Assembly (NCBI GenBank): GCA_013695925.1 | Contig: JACCZO010000173.1 | Coordinates: 1-7,570, forward strand | Source of the DNA: Chthoniobacterales bacterium | GTDB lineage: Bacteria; Verrucomicrobiota; Verrucomicrobiia; Chthoniobacterales; UBA10450 | Length of the DNA: 7,570 nucleotides | Direction: 5' to 3' | In this document: positions 5,907-7,570 of the stretch, one piece after another | Layout: the number at the start of each line of letters is the position of its first letter | Numbering within the stretch: position 1 is the first letter of the stretch | The notes under the pieces: model-generated | The model's database searches: none | Told to the model about the DNA's origin: nothing | The model's input: the letters and a program-made list of their open reading frames with translations, nothing else | Translations under genes and position numbers: made by a program

Positions 5907-6635
5907 TTAGCCGCGGGCAACGGTTGCCGCGTGGACCGAGAGGGCGCCGGCTTTGCTTAAAACCGAGGCGCATTCACTCAGGGTCGAACCCGTGGTCAGG
6001 ACATCGTCGACTAACAACATCCGCAAATCTTGCACGTTGCGGCCACGGCGTAAACGAAAGGCCCCGCGAAGATTTTCCATCCGCTCGCTCCGGTCAAACT
6101 GGGTCTGGGTCGTGGTGTAGCGCGTCCGTTGCAGGACGTCGCCCAGCGGCAGGCCACTGTGGCGATGGAGCGCGCGCGCCAGCAACTCTGCCTGGTTAAA
6201 GCCGCGCTCGCGTTGCCGGGCGGGATGCAACGGGACCGGCACGATGAGGTCGAACCGGCGGCCAGCCAGCCTCGGATCCTCCAGCGCTTCCGCCAGCCAG
6301 CGGCCGAGCTGATGGCGGAGACGGATCTGCCGGTTGTATTTGAAATTGTGAATCAATTCGCGGACGACGGACCGGCTGCGGTAGGCCGAGATCGCCGCGT
6401 CAAAATGCAAGACACGATCGGCGCAATTCGCGCAGACAAACGAGCCCGTGATCGCGCCCGCAAAGGGCTGCGAACACTTCGCGCAGAAAGGAGGACGCAG
6501 CCGCGACGCTTTTTCGGCACAGCTGGCGCAGAGATGTTCCGGAGCCTCGATCGACCGCGCGCAAACCGCGCAGAAAGGCGGATAGATGAGACTAACGAGT
6601 CCGAGAAACGGATTGCGAAGCGCGAACGTCGGCAT
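5907..6635 (-). CDS. comF: ComF family phosphoribosyltransferase-like protein
   Basis: This 242-residue protein matches the ComFC/GntX family. The N-terminus carries eight paired cysteines, C22/C25, C36/C39, C51/C54 and C68/C71, forming a double zinc ribbon. The type I phosphoribosyltransferase domain has VPVPLHPARQRERGFNQAELLA (132-153), the RTRYTTTQTQFDRSERMENL segment (170-189) and the PRPP-binding motif VDDVLTTGSTL (209-219). In Bacillus and Haemophilus, ComFC/ComF is needed for natural transformation, probably in handling incoming single-stranded DNA, but orthologues also occur in species not known to be competent. The ATG at 6635 overlaps the end of the upstream membrane-protein gene by 44 bases; no later start codon is available before the conserved LIYPPFCAVC (16-25). 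It is followed after three bases by accD. No other competence gene is in the window. Confidence 0.93.
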   Translation of the reverse strand: MPTFALRNPFLGLVSLIYPPFCAVCARSIEAPEHLCASCAEKASRLRPPFCAKCSQPFAGAITGSFVCANCADRVLHFDAAISAYRSRSVVRELIHNFKYNRQIRLRHQLGRWLAEALEDPRLAGRRFDLIVPVPLHPARQRERGFNQAELLARALHRHSGLPLGDVLQRTRYTTTQTQFDRSERMENLRGAFRLRRGRNVQDLRMLLVDDVLTTGSTLSECASVLSKAGALSVHAATVARG

Positions 6636-7500
6636 GTTTCACCCAGAGGCGCATGAGCGCCCAACTGATGAGCGCGAGAATAAGAGGCACAATTCCGACG
6701 AGCAAGTTTTTCCCCAGCCAGGGCAGGACGAGTTCTTCGCGATGCGCCGCCTTGCTAAAAGTGCCGTTGGCAAAAATCCAGCCGGCGTGCAGTCCGATCG
6801 GGAGCCAAAGCGAGGCGGTCTGAAGGCGCGCGTCGGCCAGGATGCAGCCGATCACGAACAAAGTCAGGAATCCCGCCGCGAGCATCATCGGGTCGCTGAA
6901 CTGGCCGAAGGAATGCGCGATCGAATCGAAACCAGAGAACCAGCGCACGGCGTCGTTAGGTGTGGTTTCCGCGGGTGCCTTCAGGAAATGGACAATGGAA
7001 AAAAGACCGGAAGTGAGAAGGAGCGCGCTGAGCCGCAAAAAGCTGCGCAGCAAAACGCCGAGGATGAAACCGCGAAAAAGCAGCTCCTCCAGGATCGGCA
7101 CGACGCCGGCGGCGAAGATCACGTCCGGCATTTTGTGCCAGAGGAATCCTTTGCGCAGGGAATAGATTTGCAGCGCGATGATGGCCGCGCCGCAGCAGAG
7201 CAGGGGAATGGCGGCAATCGCAAAGCCGATCCCGTAGTCGGCGCAGCGGCGCGGATTTTTTTCCAGGGCCAGGTCGCGCCAGCTCCGCACCCGCAAGGCG
7301 CGGAAGAGGGGCCAGAGGAGGGCGAGCGCGGCGATAAGAAGGGCGCGATGGAAATAGCTTTCGAACTCAAATTTCGCCAGGCTCGGCAGGAAACCGTGGG
7401 CGATGACAAACTGGCCGAGCCAAAAGAGCGGGGGAGCCAGCAGTGCCCCGAGAAAGATGACGCCGAAGAGATAAAGGAGGAGTCTGGCCGCGTCTTTCAA
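6592..7500 (-). CDS. CPBP family intramembrane metalloprotease
   Basis: This 302-residue polytopic membrane protein of the CPBP (Abi/CAAX protease and bacteriocin-processing) family carries the three family motifs: EELLFRG (138-144, the EExxxR motif), FSIVHF (167-172, with H171) and GLHAGWIFAN (236-245, with H238 and N245). These are the predicted metal and catalytic residues of the Rce1-like fold. Hydrophobic segments appear near 8-34, 53-68, 91-114, 126-150, 157-173, 205-222, 228-246 and 264-287. The substrate is unknown; relatives process prenylated proteins in eukaryotes or act in bacteriocin immunity. The start taken is TTG at 7500, because no ATG or GTG lies between it and an upstream in-frame stop (TAG, 7527-7525). 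This assignment is moderate. It heads the minus-strand cluster and overlaps comF by 44 bases. It ends in a CTAACGA word (6592-6598). Confidence 0.9.
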   Translation of the reverse strand: MKDAARLLLYLFGVIFLGALLAPPLFWLGQFVIAHGFLPSLAKFEFESYFHRALLIAALALLWPLFRALRVRSWRDLALEKNPRRCADYGIGFAIAAIPLLCCGAAIIALQIYSLRKGFLWHKMPDVIFAAGVVPILEELLFRGFILGVLLRSFLRLSALLLTSGLFSIVHFLKAPAETTPNDAVRWFSGFDSIAHSFGQFSDPMMLAAGFLTLFVIGCILADARLQTASLWLPIGLHAGWIFANGTFSKAAHREELVLPWLGKNLLVGIVPLILALISWALMRLWVKHADVRASQSVSRTR

Positions 7501-7512
7501 GAATGCTAATGT

Positions 7513-7518
7513 AAGGAG
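7513..7518 (+). promoter_or_regulatory. Shine-Dalgarno sequence for the gene starting at 7527
   Basis: AAGGAG lies eight bases ahead of an ATG (7527-7529), the ideal spacing. It is the only strong Shine-Dalgarno found ahead of any start in the window, and it decides the call of the partial gene that follows. Confidence 0.65.
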
Positions 7519-7526
7519 CCGACGCT

Positions 7527-7570
7527 ATGCGCAGTCAACACATATGGACCTCGCGGGATGAGGACGGACG
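7527..7570 (+). CDS. N-terminal start of an unrecognised protein (3' truncated by window edge)
   Basis: An ATG at 7527 with a well-placed AAGGAG opens a frame that stays open to the right edge, giving MRSQHIWTSRDEDG. Fourteen residues are too few to name a family. They are polar, with no signal peptide apparent so far. The gene would diverge from the membrane protease gene with only 26 bases between the two start codons, so any promoters must overlap each other or lie inside the opposite gene. Confidence 0.5.
   Translation, partial: MRSQHIWTSRDEDG

Larger units (their letters stand above)
97..6959. repeat. Dispersed short DNA word TCGTTAG(G), 13 copies
   Basis: The word TCGTTAG on the plus strand starts at 1521, 2620, 2741, 2773, 3148, 3987, 4731, 4916 and 6953. 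Its complement CTAACGA starts at 97, 1254, 5264 and 6592. Nine of the 13 extend to TCGTTAGG (1254, 1521, 2620, 2773, 3987, 4731, 4916, 5264, 6953) and six to TCGTTAGGC. Assuming about 60% G+C, a rough expectation on both strands is 0.65 for the 7-mer and 0.2 for the 8-mer. Every CGTTAG hexamer I found is preceded by T, so the boundary is sharp on that side. Copies occur in both orientations relative to genes and in all reading frames. That points to a DNA-level function such as an uptake sequence or protein-binding site; the function itself is unknown. The secreted-protein gene and the stretch 5271-6591 have none. Confidence 0.7.

Noticed and set aside
6586..7509. Plus-strand open frame of 307 codons antisense to the CPBP gene
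   Set aside because: Its composition is extremely rich in charged residues and glutamine, as expected from the complement of a hydrophobic membrane-protein gene. The minus strand has the real family motifs.

Overview
The window comes from a GC-rich bacterial chromosome (roughly 60% G+C by eye) and is almost fully coding. It carries housekeeping genes plus two small hypothetical or partial ones. The zinc-knuckle-less MetRS with a GDFGPEWG loop, the paired GGGACG-type hairpins between genes and the TTCATCC-type heptamer repeat inside metG suggest a soil Verrucomicrobiota (Chthoniobacterales-like) genome. This placement is inference. No plasmid, phage, insertion sequence, CRISPR, rRNA or tRNA feature is visible.

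Layout. The left edge (2-100) is the 3' end of an unrecognised plus-strand gene, followed by a strong intrinsic terminator. On the plus strand come purB (adenylosuccinate lyase, 216-1511), a 178-base gap holding a hairpin-rich repeat, and metG (methionyl-tRNA synthetase, 1690-3243). metG converges on a small secreted protein gene on the minus strand (3240-3725), and the stop codons of the two overlap. To the right is a tight minus-strand cluster, transcribed right to left: a CPBP-family membrane protease (7500-6592), a ComF-family phosphoribosyltransferase (6635-5907), accD (5903-5058) and folC (5061-3811). Its members overlap or abut, and a terminator sits just after folC. A divergent plus-strand gene appears to begin at 7527.

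The genes serve basic metabolism: purine synthesis, tRNA charging, fatty-acid synthesis, folate polyglutamylation, a possible role in DNA uptake, and membrane proteolysis. accD-folC is a familiar neighbouring pair in bacteria.

The most unusual signal is a short DNA word. TCGTTAG or its complement CTAACGA occurs 13 times in 7.57 kb, against about 0.65 expected by base composition. Nine copies extend to TCGTTAGG. Copies lie in both orientations, in all reading frames, in genes and between them. They impose rare TTA and CTA leucine codons: all three Ser-Leu-Gly tripeptides in the window are encoded TCG-TTA-GG. This looks like a dispersed functional DNA motif, comparable in density to the DNA-uptake sequences of Neisseria and Pasteurellaceae, but its role here is unproven.
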